Below, one piece after another: positions 33,232 through 42,794 of a DNA stretch of 64,000 nucleotides. The translations under genes and the position numbers were made by a program. The stretch comes from Strigamia acuminata (taxonomy: Eukaryota; Arthropoda; Chilopoda; Geophilomorpha; Linotaeniidae). Location: assembly GCA_949358305.1 (NCBI GenBank), contig OX442322.1, positions 3,162,001 through 3,226,000 of the forward strand. Reading direction: 5' to 3'. The stretch's first letter is position 1, and each line of letters begins with the position of its first letter. The notes under the pieces were generated by a model. It was not told the DNA's origin, did no database searches, and saw only the letters and a program-made list of their open reading frames with translations.

Positions 33232-34811
33232 GTTTTGAATTGAATTCGGTTGGGAGGTCAAAGGATTTGCCTTTAATGTGTCGGCAAAGGATGGGACTTG
33301 AGGCATCGGATTGGTGGGAACAGGTACAGGAAGTGTTCTGGATTGGGCTTGATTGGTGAGGACAGGCGGAGGGATATTATTTGGCAAAGGAGGAAATTCA
33401 AGACGAAAATCCGTAAAAAGCTCGGGATTTTTCGATTTCTTCTTTGCCTCCGGATATTTGATGAAATCCTCTTCTGCCGTTACTAGGGTTCGAACAGGAG
33501 CAGGCGGCTGAGAGATGGGCGTGTTCACCGTTGACACAACTGAAGGTGGTCGCAATCCATCGACGTAATACAGCCCGCCTTTCTCTTTTGCTTTTAGCAT
33601 CGGATGTTTGATGTCCGATTTATAAACATATACTGCTCCATCATAAATGTGGATGTGATGCTTGGTTTTGTCCATTTTAGAAACCGAAATTAAATTCGCT
33701 TCAAAGTTCGGCGCATATAACACATCACGGAGATTCACCACACATTCCACGCCATCTATTATCGTCAAGATTTGCACTTTGCCTCTTCCGAGGACTTGTG
33801 AATGTCCTTGCCCTAACTCAATATTGAAAGGCACAACTTTGACGTAGTCTTGAAACCATGCTTGGACGTGGCACACATGATCAGTTGCCCCACAATCCAC
33901 TATCCACTCATGCGACTGCATAAAGTGAATTGTGGGCAACTGAATAGATTGAGGAGCATTGACGAAAAAGTTTGTTTCTCGCCTTGCACTAGAATTCCCC
34001 CTTGGCCTAGAATCATCTCGGTTTGAGTTCTTGTTGCGTTTGCGGCTAGAACTTCTAGATTTCTGTTGAAAAGAAGCTGATGATTGATTTTTATCATCTC
34101 GGCGAGGTGGTAAAGGGCATTTATTCGCATAATGTCCGAATTCCTGGCAATTGAAGCACTGCACCGAAGATAACGGTCGAGAGGGACGAGAGCGATTTCT
34201 CCCACGTTGCTGTTTCTCACCAGCATAGGCACGTGAATGTTTTGAATTGTCCGAGTCGCGTGAATCTGACGCTTTGAGTCGCATATGTTCCGAGAGTAAT
34301 TGTTTGGCCACTTTCTTTGGTGTGAATTCACCTTTGGGCAAGTGATATATTGTGAATGAAATCTGTGAATATTCCCGAGGTAATAAGTCCAAGTATTGGT
34401 AAGCGTGGTGATCAGGCGAAATTGTCTCTCCGATATCCTTCATTTGGCGGACATGATAGTCAACGCGTCCCAAGAAGTCGGCCATATCTTCGCCCTGTTC
34501 CAATCTGAGTCCCAAAAATTCTCGGCGCATGGCTGCCTGTCGCGCTCGAGATGATGGCGCATAAATGTTGGCTAAAATGTCCCATGCTTCCTTTGGGGTT
34601 TTGCAATCATCGAGAGCTGACTTTTTAGCCTCGCTCACGGAACAATATATCAAGCCTAATGCCTTGGCTTTACGACGCTTGTATTTCTACTTCTCTTTAT
34701 CTTCAGCTGTTTTAAGGAATTCCTCCGCCTCTTCCTCAGTTACATGCTCCCATAACTCTTCGCTCCGAAGAACCATGCGCATTGAGCGTTGCCAAAGTTC
34801 GTAGTTTCCTA
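33229..34811 (-). pseudogene. gag-pol: Element F Gag and protease
   Basis: Gag codons can be read from about 34811 (NYELWQRSMRMVL) with an in-frame TAG near 34688, after which 474 codons are open. The zinc knuckle CFNCQEFGHYANKC is near residues 164-177 of that frame. The protease site is WIVDCGATDH, with Cys where copia proteases usually have Ser/Thr; E has the same. The frame ends at 33229, and integrase continues in another frame, so a small shift lies there. The original gag start is lost in a mosaic junction (34812-35004). Confidence 0.87.
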
Positions 34812-35004
34812 CGCCCGAAGAACACTTTGTTTGATGTTCGTCCCATAGGTATGCTGGGTACATCACACAGCACCTGGCAGGGACAAGCTTGATCCACGAG
34901 CTTGGGAGGGCTATCTAGTTGGCTATGCCACCACTACGCGAGGGTATCGCATCTGGAATCCGAAAGACAATAAAGTCATTGAATCCATTCATGTCCAAAT
35001 AGAT
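34812..35004. repeat. Mosaic insert in F: inverted integrase segment plus E-like protease piece
   Basis: 34853-35004 is the reverse complement of 32309-32460 (152 nt, one mismatch seen), a piece of F's own integrase C-terminus placed backwards. 34812-34854 is the reverse complement of 36747-36789 (42 of 43) in E's protease region; F's own protease differs there. Together they replace the start of F gag. Confidence 0.85.
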
Positions 35005-35758
35005 TTGGGCATAGGATGGGAAGACGTCCTGGATTACCGTCTGTGGACTTCGACATAATGACGCGGAGTTACGAAGCAATCCGTAGCAAAACACACTGGA
35101 TGGAGAATGGCACAATTGGAGCACTTGACAGTCTCGTAGCACGGTATCGCGTTGCGCAACACAAATACGGCGCACTGATCGAAGCACTGTCAAAGCAGAT
35201 ATCAATCGAATTGGGCAACCACTTCTGAAGTGGTCAGATAACCCTAGCTAGCCAACACACAGGGGTCCGTTCGCCTTCCTGAAGGCGCGGGAGTACCTGT
35301 TGGTCGCGGTGAGCACTGGCTAGGAATGAGTTAATGCGGTGGTTCCGACTGGAACCGAAGAGCAAAAACTATTCTAAAGGGCCCCCAAAACCTTAAAGAT
35401 ACCTTAAAATTAACAAGCTTATTACGACTACTGAAAAGGAATATTTGATTAGTGCGATGAGACGTTGCGCCAATAATTGCAAAGCAAAAATGGCGTCGTT
35501 GCGCATTAAAAATGCGAAAATCGTCAAAAATCGTCGTTTTTCTTCACTGAAAATTCGAAAATCGTCGTTTCTTCGACCGTACAGTGTGTACGAGGTCGGG
35601 ATATTCCTAAACTCGTCGTTCACACTGCGTCCAGTGGGTTTCCAACGTTGAATCGCTGATAATCGGCGAAAATCTGCAAATAAAGAATTTATTGCAAATT
35701 CGCGAATTTCGCGAAAATGGCGATAAAGGTTAATGGTTTGTTGCGCTGCTGGACAGCC
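35005..35758 (-). other. Element F leader region
   Basis: Leader between PBS and the gag junction. A plus-strand ATG frame (35016-35228, 70 codons, ending SIELGNHF) is not recognised. The rest is AT-rich, with GCGAAAAT-type runs near 35500-35730. Confidence 0.4.
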
Positions 35759-35776
35759 AACCATCCTCTGCTACCA
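35759..35776 (-). promoter_or_regulatory. Element F primer-binding site (tRNA-iMet)
   Basis: The minus strand reads TGGTAGCAGAGGATGGTT two bases after the LTR. All 18 bases fit the 3' end of initiator tRNA-Met as remembered. Confidence 0.85.
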
Positions 35777-35778
35777 CT

Positions 35779-36261
35779 TGTAGCAGAGGAGGAGGCGCAA
35801 AGTGGTCAAACTGACCATGTGGAAGCGGTAAACGCCGTGAAAATATCACGCGCGCGGCCGAAATGGCGAGCGCAAACTGTCGCCGCTAATGGCGAACCAA
35901 AAACGAGGCGCCGCGTGTTCAAACGTGCTTATATGCGGCCAAATACAATAAAAGAATGTAAAAATAAACAATATTTAATTATAAATAAAAGCACTTACAA
36001 ATTGGAGTCCATTTGGACGAGAATGATAAGCAAGAACCTGCAGACACGCAGGCGGACCTCTTGGATTGTGTGAAAAACATAGTATGACACCATCTGGTGT
36101 TAGAAAAGTTAAACTGATACAAAAATGATGCAGGCAGCATTATGCCTCATGTTAAACAATAAGTAAAGTCTAAATAAATACTATAAAGACTGCAGGATGC
36201 AGAAACACAATATAAATACACGAAATGAATACGAAGGACTATTTGTTATCGGAAAACAACA
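35779..36261 (-). repeat. Element F 5' LTR
   Basis: 483 bp, partner of 24529-25004, with a few-base insertion near 36230. Followed by CAAAT. Confidence 0.9.
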
Positions 36262-36266
36262 CAAAT

Positions 36267-38774
36267 AACAGGGCAACAACCGGTAGCTACGCTTCAGACA
36301 CGGTCTCGCAGCAAAAGTAGACGTCGCAATAAAGGCCCAAATCAGAATCCGAATCAACAGCAACAGGGACAGTTTTGCAAGTCTTCACGCCCGCGCCGAG
36401 ATGCAGCATATCTCCTGTCCGCACCGCCTGTGAGAGAGGTTCCCACCGTTCATTTCGTCCAGTCTCACGAATGGATTGTCGACTGCGGCGCCACCTACCA
36501 CGTTTCACACGTTAAGTTGTGGTTCTTGGACTTTGTTGAGGTCGTCCCTTTTAATATCGAATTGGGACAAGGAAGCTTCAAAGTTACCGGCAAAGGGAAT
36601 GTTCCAGTCAAGTCGATCATCGATGGCTGTGAATGCACGGTACTTCTCCGCGATGTTTTATACGCACCTGATTTCGGCGCTAATTTAATTTCGGTTTTGC
36701 GGGTTGATAAATGTGGACACCATATACACATTTACAATTCGGAGTTGCATACCTATGGGACGGACATCAAACAAAGTGTTCTTCGGGCGAAGCAAAAGTC
36801 GGGACTTTAATTTGTAGATGGGCTAATTTCGCCGTTTGCGTCACCGACTGCTGTTTCGAGTACACCGCCCATCTCAACGTCACCTCCGACTACTGCGCCG
36901 ATAACCCTCATTACGAAGGAGGAAGATTTTCCCGCGATGCCCTCAAAGAAGTCGAAGAAAATATCGAACGTTGAAATGACCGACTTCCGCCTGCCTATCT
37001 CCTCCAACACCCTACTCGTGCCTTCTCCTTTCCCGATTATTCCCACTCCTGTTCCCGGATCTAAACCACAACAGATCCGGATGTATTCCAACGTCCTATC
37101 ATCTCCTCTTCCTTCCGTTGTCACGACTAAGGCAGTCCCACCTCCTAAAAAGGTTATAACGCCGGCTGCGAACGTTGCGGATGCCACGGGATTATGGCAT
37201 GCCAGATTCGGGCCATCTCCACACCAAAGCCATGCGGACTTTGGCGGCCAACTCCCAAGTATACAGACTCGATCCAGCTGCAGTTCGACAAGAACTTTCT
37301 TGCAACACATGCCGCATTGCCAAGTCCACACGCGCCTCGCATAAACCGATTTCTGCACCTTCGACGACCAAACCGTTGGAGTTGTTGCACATGGACGTCT
37401 GGGGCCCGTCAAGACTGACTTTGATTGGCGGTGCTGATTATGCCTTCTCCATTGTTGACGACGCAACTCGATATTCGTGGATTTTTCCGATTGCACGCAA
37501 ATCCGACGTCTTCGCAACCTTCAAAGACTTTGTTTCTTGCGTTGAATGCATTACGGATTCCCGCGTCAAATCAATTCGCACCGATCGCGGCGGGAAATTT
37601 ATCTCTAAGACTTTTGACTTTTACCTCGCTGACAAGGACATTGGCGCACAACGGACCAATCCCGCGAGCCCACAAAAGAACGGGGTCGCCGAACGCCTAA
37701 ACCGGACAATGGGCGACTATCTTCGCTCCGTTACCTCCAAAACCGGTTTTCCACACACACTTTGGGCTGAACTCGCTGTGACATTTGCGTACGTAAAAAA
37801 TCGCAGCCCGCATTCGAAACTCAACGACGAAATTCCGAAATTTGTGGCGCCAGCGTGCCCTCTCCGTCAAACATTTTCGAAAAATTGGTTCTAAATGCTG
37901 GGTGCATTTCACCGCACCCGGACGCAACAAAATGGATCCGCGAGCATGGGAAGAATTTCTCGTCGGCTATGCCTCCAACACTCGCGGTTATCGAGTTTGG
38001 AATCCGGCTACAAACACCGTCACGGAATCCGTTCACGTTCAAATCGATGAACGTCAGAATTTCAAACGCTCGCCATTTTACGTTCCGGATCCCCACGAAA
38101 ATGCTCCATTCATGGAGGAGCCTTCTCATGTCACTACACCGTCTTGTGTCACTTTTGACGATGGCGCTTTTCCGTCCGTTCCCTGGTCACGTCGACGTCG
38201 TGATTCCGACGATGAATCGTCTAATGACGATGATGAATTCCGCCATCCGGCTCCCTCAAGCGCTTCATCTGTCGTTTCATATCGTTCTGTCCTCGAGGAG
38301 TCCGAAGAGGACATTGCTGATGAACTGCCTCCTCCTGTTTGCGGACGACGCACGGGAGAACATTGGTTTGGATGTTACGCCTGACCCGCCACTTCCGCTT
38401 TACCGTCCTCGAAGGAAATTACGCCGATTGATGTCTTTTCCCATGTTGGCTCATCAACCTCATACCCCTGAAGCCAGCGGTAGTGAACATGACACCGACC
38501 ACGATTCCGAACAATTTTTCGAACGCTATCCCGAGCGTGATTTTGAACACAAAACCGAGGATGATCTCCTTGATAAAGCGGCCGCCTTACCAATAGCCGC
38601 TGCAGCGCCCGCACCGCCTCTCGCTCCATTACGCGCCCTTCACTGCCCCTATCGTTTCATTGGTGGTGATACGCCCTTCAGCGGATGGAGGAGGGAAGAA
38701 CATCTCCGGAAGGATCAGACGCCTGGCAAAGTCAAGGTCGACGTTTATTACTATCCGGAACACGGTGTCCGCTT
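36267..38774 (+). pseudogene. gag-pol: Element E Pol: protease, integrase, start of MBD-like module
   Basis: Continues E gag after F, with a basic Gln/Asn-rich tail. Protease WIVDCGATYH is near 36473-36505. TAA at 36808-36810 is the first stop. An extra G near 37209 shifts the frame within HARFGHLHT. The integrase has CNTC, then D (LHMDVWG), D (RTDRGG) and E (NGVAERLNRT). A shift near 37848 precedes the integrase C-terminal block GYRVWNPATN. A shift near 38350 lies in the acidic linker. The MBD-like module starts at about 38662 (GWRREEHL, VKVDVYYYPEHGVRF) and is cut by D at the CGCTT target site. Confidence 0.9.
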
Positions 38775-40823
38775 TGTTAGATTTTGATAATAAATGATAA
38801 CTGGTTTCACTGCACAATCAATCGTGGTATTTATTTGCACTGGGCTCGATTATACTTGTGATGATTACAAATCGATAGTTATCAATGTTCACCATAGATG
38901 GCGCTGTTTAACCAACGCGCGTATTTCAAACTCGGTTAAAACTAAAAAGTGTGATAAATAATTATTTAAGACACGATGAATAAAATATAACTATTTTATT
39001 CAATGAATTAAGTATTAATTACTTGATGATGTTGATTCCATCGAATCAATATCCACATTACTTACCTGTCGAAGGGAACCAATTGGACCCTTCCGGACCC
39101 CAACTGGGCCCATCTGGACATAGTCATATATTAGGTCCGGACTAGTGACCCAAGAATCCGCCGATTCGTACGCTGATTGGCTGTCGCCAATCTAGTAGTT
39201 CTACAGAACTATATAAGCTCCAGTTTCTCACTCTCCCAGGCTCTTGGCTTGATAACTGAACTTGTATATTGTCTGTAGTTGAATTGTTATCGTTTGATTT
39301 CATTATTCTCTATCGACACATCAGGCCACCTCAGCTCTCCACAGTTAGTATTCATTACTATTTGTTATTGCTGTTGTAGGGCTATTTCGGGAAGGCTAAC
39401 TCCGGTAATAGACATGCATCCGCATGAAATGGCCCCGTAACGTTAGCCAGCTGTTCTACGGGACAGTAGGACTTCGTACGGTGGCTTAATATAACGGTCG
39501 TATACAGTACGACCTTGCTAAATGAAAGTAGGTCCCTCAGCTAACTGGCCACAGTCCGCTGCAGGGTGGTTGTTGTAAACAGCCCACGCAGGTTCCCGTC
39601 TTTCTACGATTGGTCCTTCCGCTCGTTAAAAGTCGGTAAAGGCCTAATGCACAGGTAACACGCCGGGTTGGTAGCCCGTGAGTAATATCTAAAGATGTTG
39701 CGATAAATAACTACCTGGATAATGGTAATCCAACGGCAGTGGCCGATTAATATTTTACCCGGTGCTCGATCTGCTGATCCCGTCATCGTAAGGCATGCTG
39801 GCGGATGGAGGAGTCAAATCCTCCCGCGATGGTTCTCTCGACCGTCGTGACGGTCCCCGCCCCATCGTACCCTCCGGGTTAGTAACCCGTGAACAGGAGT
39901 TGAACAACACTGTGCTAAACAAATTACTCGGGCATTGGTAATCCTGTATTGGCAATATCTTTTAAACCCGGTAAGTCCATAGAAATGTTTACCTGGTGGT
40001 TGGTACCACCGATAGCGAGTTAAAGCACACAATTAAATACTCGGCGCCTGATCACGAGATCTTGTCGTCGTAAGGCATGCTGGCGGATGGAGTCTCAACA
40101 ACTCCCGCGACGTTCTCTCAATTGTCGTGACGGTCCCCGCCCAATTAATATTTATATAACAATTCATTTGTTGTATTATTTTAATTACTTCACTTTATTC
40201 ATTTGAAACAATGGAATATTCTGCCGAATATTCCTGTTTATGCGTAGGACTCTTCGCATATTTAGATAATCGATGCTGCGGACCAAATACGTCTCCGTAG
40301 CGATATTTGTGACGATGCCGCAAGTCAGCCGTATCCCTCTGGCTTCGCCCGGATCCTCAACCAGTTGATGCCGCCGTTTACACGCGTCAAGAACCCATCT
40401 TTGTTATTATTAATATTTAGTAATAAATATGTTATGTCACACTAAAACTGTAAGTTATTTCTGCTCAGTCATGAATTCATATTTTTTACACAGACTTCTG
40501 TAAGCTTATCTCGGTTAGGTTGTTGCTACTCCTAGCAACGTCTTGTTTAAACCGATCATTTATCTATCTTAAATGGCTATTAAATCAGCCAAAAGTAGAA
40601 TCGTCACATACTTGTGTGTTCTGAACACTAATTTAGTAAAGCTTTAAACTCGTTCGTTACAAGATTTGATACAGCTTGTTTACATTTTTTTCGTATCTAA
40701 ACTTAATGTGTATTGTTATATCGACACGCTACATTGTATTATTTCATTCGCACGCATTCACTAATTGATTTGATTAACTTTTATGCAAACTAATTTAGGT
40801 TATAATTGATTCACAATACAACA
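38775..40823 (-). repeat. Element D 3' LTR, split by a solo C LTR
   Basis: The two LTR parts, 38775-38856 and 40613-40823 (plus one copy of TACT), join to match 42502-42794. The interruption is 38857-40608. Confidence 0.9.
38857..40608 (+). mobile_element. Solo LTR of gypsy family C
   Basis: 1752 bp starting TGTGATGATT and ending CGTCACA. It matches the 5' LTR of C at 46566-48316 over its full length with scattered differences. Flanked by TACT (38853-38856 and 40609-40612), so it inserted as an element and lost its interior by LTR-LTR recombination. It contains the structured modules described in the findings and TAGATGGCGC at 38895-38904. Confidence 0.92.
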
Positions 40824-42403
40824 GCTCCCCGGAAATCTAGCTGAAAGCTAATTTCCTTTACGTTTCTGTTGTTGATGCTATTGTTGTGTTTGTTTCGGGG
40901 TCGTTGTCCCCTGTTGCTGTTGATACGGACCCCAAGCGTGGTCAAAATTCTGTTGGAATTGGCCTCGATAATCGCTTGGTAGCTGTCCCAAATGTTGCTG
41001 TTGCGCTTGCTGTTGTTGTAGTTGTTGTTGTCATTGTTGGTGCTGTTGTTGTTGTTGTTGTTTCGTTGCTCGTTGATCTCGTTGTTTGTGCAATCCCGAT
41101 GTGGATGCTCGATGCTCGCACGCCTGTACAGCTCGTGTTTGTCGCTCGCGCGTTTGCACAGTTCGTATCTGTTGGTTGCGCGTTTGCGCATTTCAAATTT
41201 GTCGCGTTTGGCGTCCGTCTTGTCGCTCGAGCGCCCGGTCATTTCGATTTCCTCGTCGACACGTTCGACGGCCGCGGCTTTGTCGCCAAATTCGATTGTC
41301 CGGCTGAGGCGTTTGGCCTCAATCGCACGTTGGGCGATATAAGTCGCGTTTTTCTTCACTTTTATAACACCCGCCACATCCAATTTGTTGCAAATTAATT
41401 TATGCAGCATATGTTCAGTCTTTTGCGGTTTTTTTTTCAAGTTAATTAGCTGCTCAACATCAAAGTTGAGATGCACTTGAAGTCCATCAACACAAAACTC
41501 AACGTTGAATCGTTTCGTTCGCAGCTCAAAAATTAGCGGTTGCTCGATTTTCGCGATTGTTTTGAGCAGGTTTTCCACGTTGAATTGTATAGCATTTACC
41601 TGGATTTTAATTTCATCGACTCTGCTTCTGAACTCTGATCTGTATTCATTTTCAACACCCAAATACAAGTTATCGAGAGCGAATTTCAAATCGGCCGTAT
41701 TTTCCATGTTGTTTTCGTGATTTTTCGTCATTCTACTTAACTGCGACCCGAAATCGTCAAATAAATCGGTTTTGGAACCGTTAAAATCCTTTTCCAGCAC
41801 AAAAATTCTCTCTGCTTGAATCTGTATAAATTTATTGATTTGTTCCAGATGTCCACTGACAGAAATTCGATGCTGCTCTTCAGCATTGCGAATATCTTCA
41901 GTCAAAATGCTAATCACGTGGTTTTTACGGTCAACAATCCTTTCAAATGCTTGACTCAATAATTCAACCTTGGCAAAAAGGTCTTCGGTTTTCACATCGC
42001 GACGCATAGACTGTAACGTGTGCGCTAGTTTGGCGCACAACAACAACAGCGTGTCGGATAAGCTTGCTGTGGTCATGTTCATTTTGATTGCTGCCTCCAA
42101 TTCACTTTTTGGTTTTTCAGAAACCTTCGATGTCGTTAGCTTCGTTGCGCTTTCCTCTGTCAGATCCAATGCACTTTTGTTCTTTGAATACACCGACGAT
42201 GCTTTAGCACATAATTGCCAAGGTTTTTTTGAGTTTTGTTCAAGACTCGTGAGGCAGTTGGACTGCTGATTCGATGCAGTATCGTTGCGAACTTGTTCAA
42301 CAAATAAAGCAATGTTTCTTTTATAAAGTAACTGGTTTTTACTCCCACATAAAATTTTGTATTCTTCTTTAGCTGCACATTCCAACTGTAGCTCAGTCAT
42401 CAT
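40811..42403 (-). CDS. DRC2/CCDC65-like coiled-coil protein captured in element D
   Basis: 530 codons from ATG 42403 (MMTELQLE), uninterrupted and intronless. Residues about 130-272 are helical and charged, and resemble the nexin-dynein regulatory complex subunit DRC2 (CCDC65) as I remember it: DVKTEDLFAKVELLSQAFER, then NHVISILTEDIRNAEEQ. DRC2 is an axonemal protein of motile cilia and sperm tails. The flanking parts do not look like DRC2. The C-terminal third has three 10-residue repeats ending KRAxx/RRASI, then a poly-Asn stretch. The TGA stop lies in the 3' LTR. Capture from a spliced mRNA is inferred. The original host gene is not in the window, and another coiled-coil origin is possible. 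Confidence 0.7.
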   Translation of the reverse strand: MMTELQLECAAKEEYKILCGSKNQLLYKRNIALFVEQVRNDTASNQQSNCLTSLEQNSKKPWQLCAKASSVYSKNKSALDLTEESATKLTTSKVSEKPKSELEAAIKMNMTTASLSDTLLLLCAKLAHTLQSMRRDVKTEDLFAKVELLSQAFERIVDRKNHVISILTEDIRNAEEQHRISVSGHLEQINKFIQIQAERIFVLEKDFNGSKTDLFDDFGSQLSRMTKNHENNMENTADLKFALDNLYLGVENEYRSEFRSRVDEIKIQVNAIQFNVENLLKTIAKIEQPLIFELRTKRFNVEFCVDGLQVHLNFDVEQLINLKKKPQKTEHMLHKLICNKLDVAGVIKVKKNATYIAQRAIEAKRLSRTIEFGDKAAAVERVDEEIEMTGRSSDKTDAKRDKFEMRKRATNRYELCKRASDKHELYRRASIEHPHRDCTNNEINEQRNNNNNNSTNNDNNNYNNSKRNSNIWDSYQAIIEANSNRILTTLGVRINSNRGQRPRNKHNNSINNRNVKEISFQLDFRGAVVL

Positions 42404-42487
42404 CTTGCTTGATATCTTGACTCGGTTAAAACATTTTAGCAAATGTTAGGCTTATCTTTGTAGCAACGTGAATCCGAGATCCGCTTG

Positions 42488-42498
42488 CCTCGTCGCCA
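42488..42498 (-). promoter_or_regulatory. Element D primer-binding site (tRNA-Ser-like)
   Basis: The minus strand reads TGGCGACGAGG three bases after the 5' LTR. It is complementary to the end of tRNA-Ser(GCT) as remembered. The match is only 11 bases. Confidence 0.5.
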
Positions 42499-42501
42499 GC
42501 A

Positions 42502-42794
42502 TGTTAGATTTTGATAATAAATGATAACTGGTTTCACTGCACAATCAATCGTGGTATTTATTTGCACTGGGCTCGATTATACTTGTGTGTTCTGAACACT
42601 AATTTAGTAAAGCTTTAAACTCGTTTGTTACAAGATTTGATACAGCTTGTTTACATTTTTTTCGTATCTAAACTTAATGTGTATTGTTATATCGACACGC
42701 TACATTGTATTATTTCATTCGCACGCATTCACTAATTGATTTGATTAACTTTTATGCAAACTAATTTAGGTTATAATTGATTCACAATACAACA
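42502..42794 (-). repeat. Element D 5' LTR
   Basis: 293 bp, uninterrupted. Plus strand TGTTAGATTT to ATACAACA, followed by CGCTT. Confidence 0.92.

Larger units (their letters stand above)
24529..36261 (-). mobile_element. Element F: Ty1/copia retrotransposon nested in E gag
   Basis: LTRs at 24529-25004 and 35779-36261 differ at roughly ten sites plus a small indel. Flanks are CAAAC (24524-24528) and CAAAT (36262-36266), a 5-bp TSD with one change. Minus-strand order: LTR, iMet PBS, leader, gag, PR, IN, MBD-like module, RT (split by G), RNase H, PPT, LTR. It is related to E by protein but distinct in LTR. Coding sequence has several stops and frameshifts. Confidence 0.92.
38775..42794 (-). 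mobile_element. Element D: LTR element carrying a DRC2-like cellular gene
   Basis: LTRs of about 293-295 bp (38775-38856 plus 40609-40823, and 42502-42794) differ at one site that I saw. Flanking CGCTT occurs at 38770-38774 and 42795-42799. In minus sense the LTR starts TGTTGTATTG and ends TCTAACA. A tRNA-Ser-like PBS follows, and a purine tract (CCGGGGAGC) precedes the 3' LTR. The only coding sequence is the DRC2-like ORF. With terminal signals and a TSD but no gag or pol, it must have been moved by enzymes in trans. Its own LTR was later hit by a C-family LTR. Confidence 0.88.

Noticed and set aside
39787-39863. C LTR module considered as hammerhead or HDV-like ribozyme
   Set aside because: The hammerhead core (CUGAUGA, GAAA) is absent and I could not lay out an HDV double pseudoknot; reported only as a structured module.
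40886-41398. Plus-strand 170-codon ORF opposite the DRC2-like gene
   Set aside because: A Val-rich shadow of the poly-Asn and repeat codons on the other strand.
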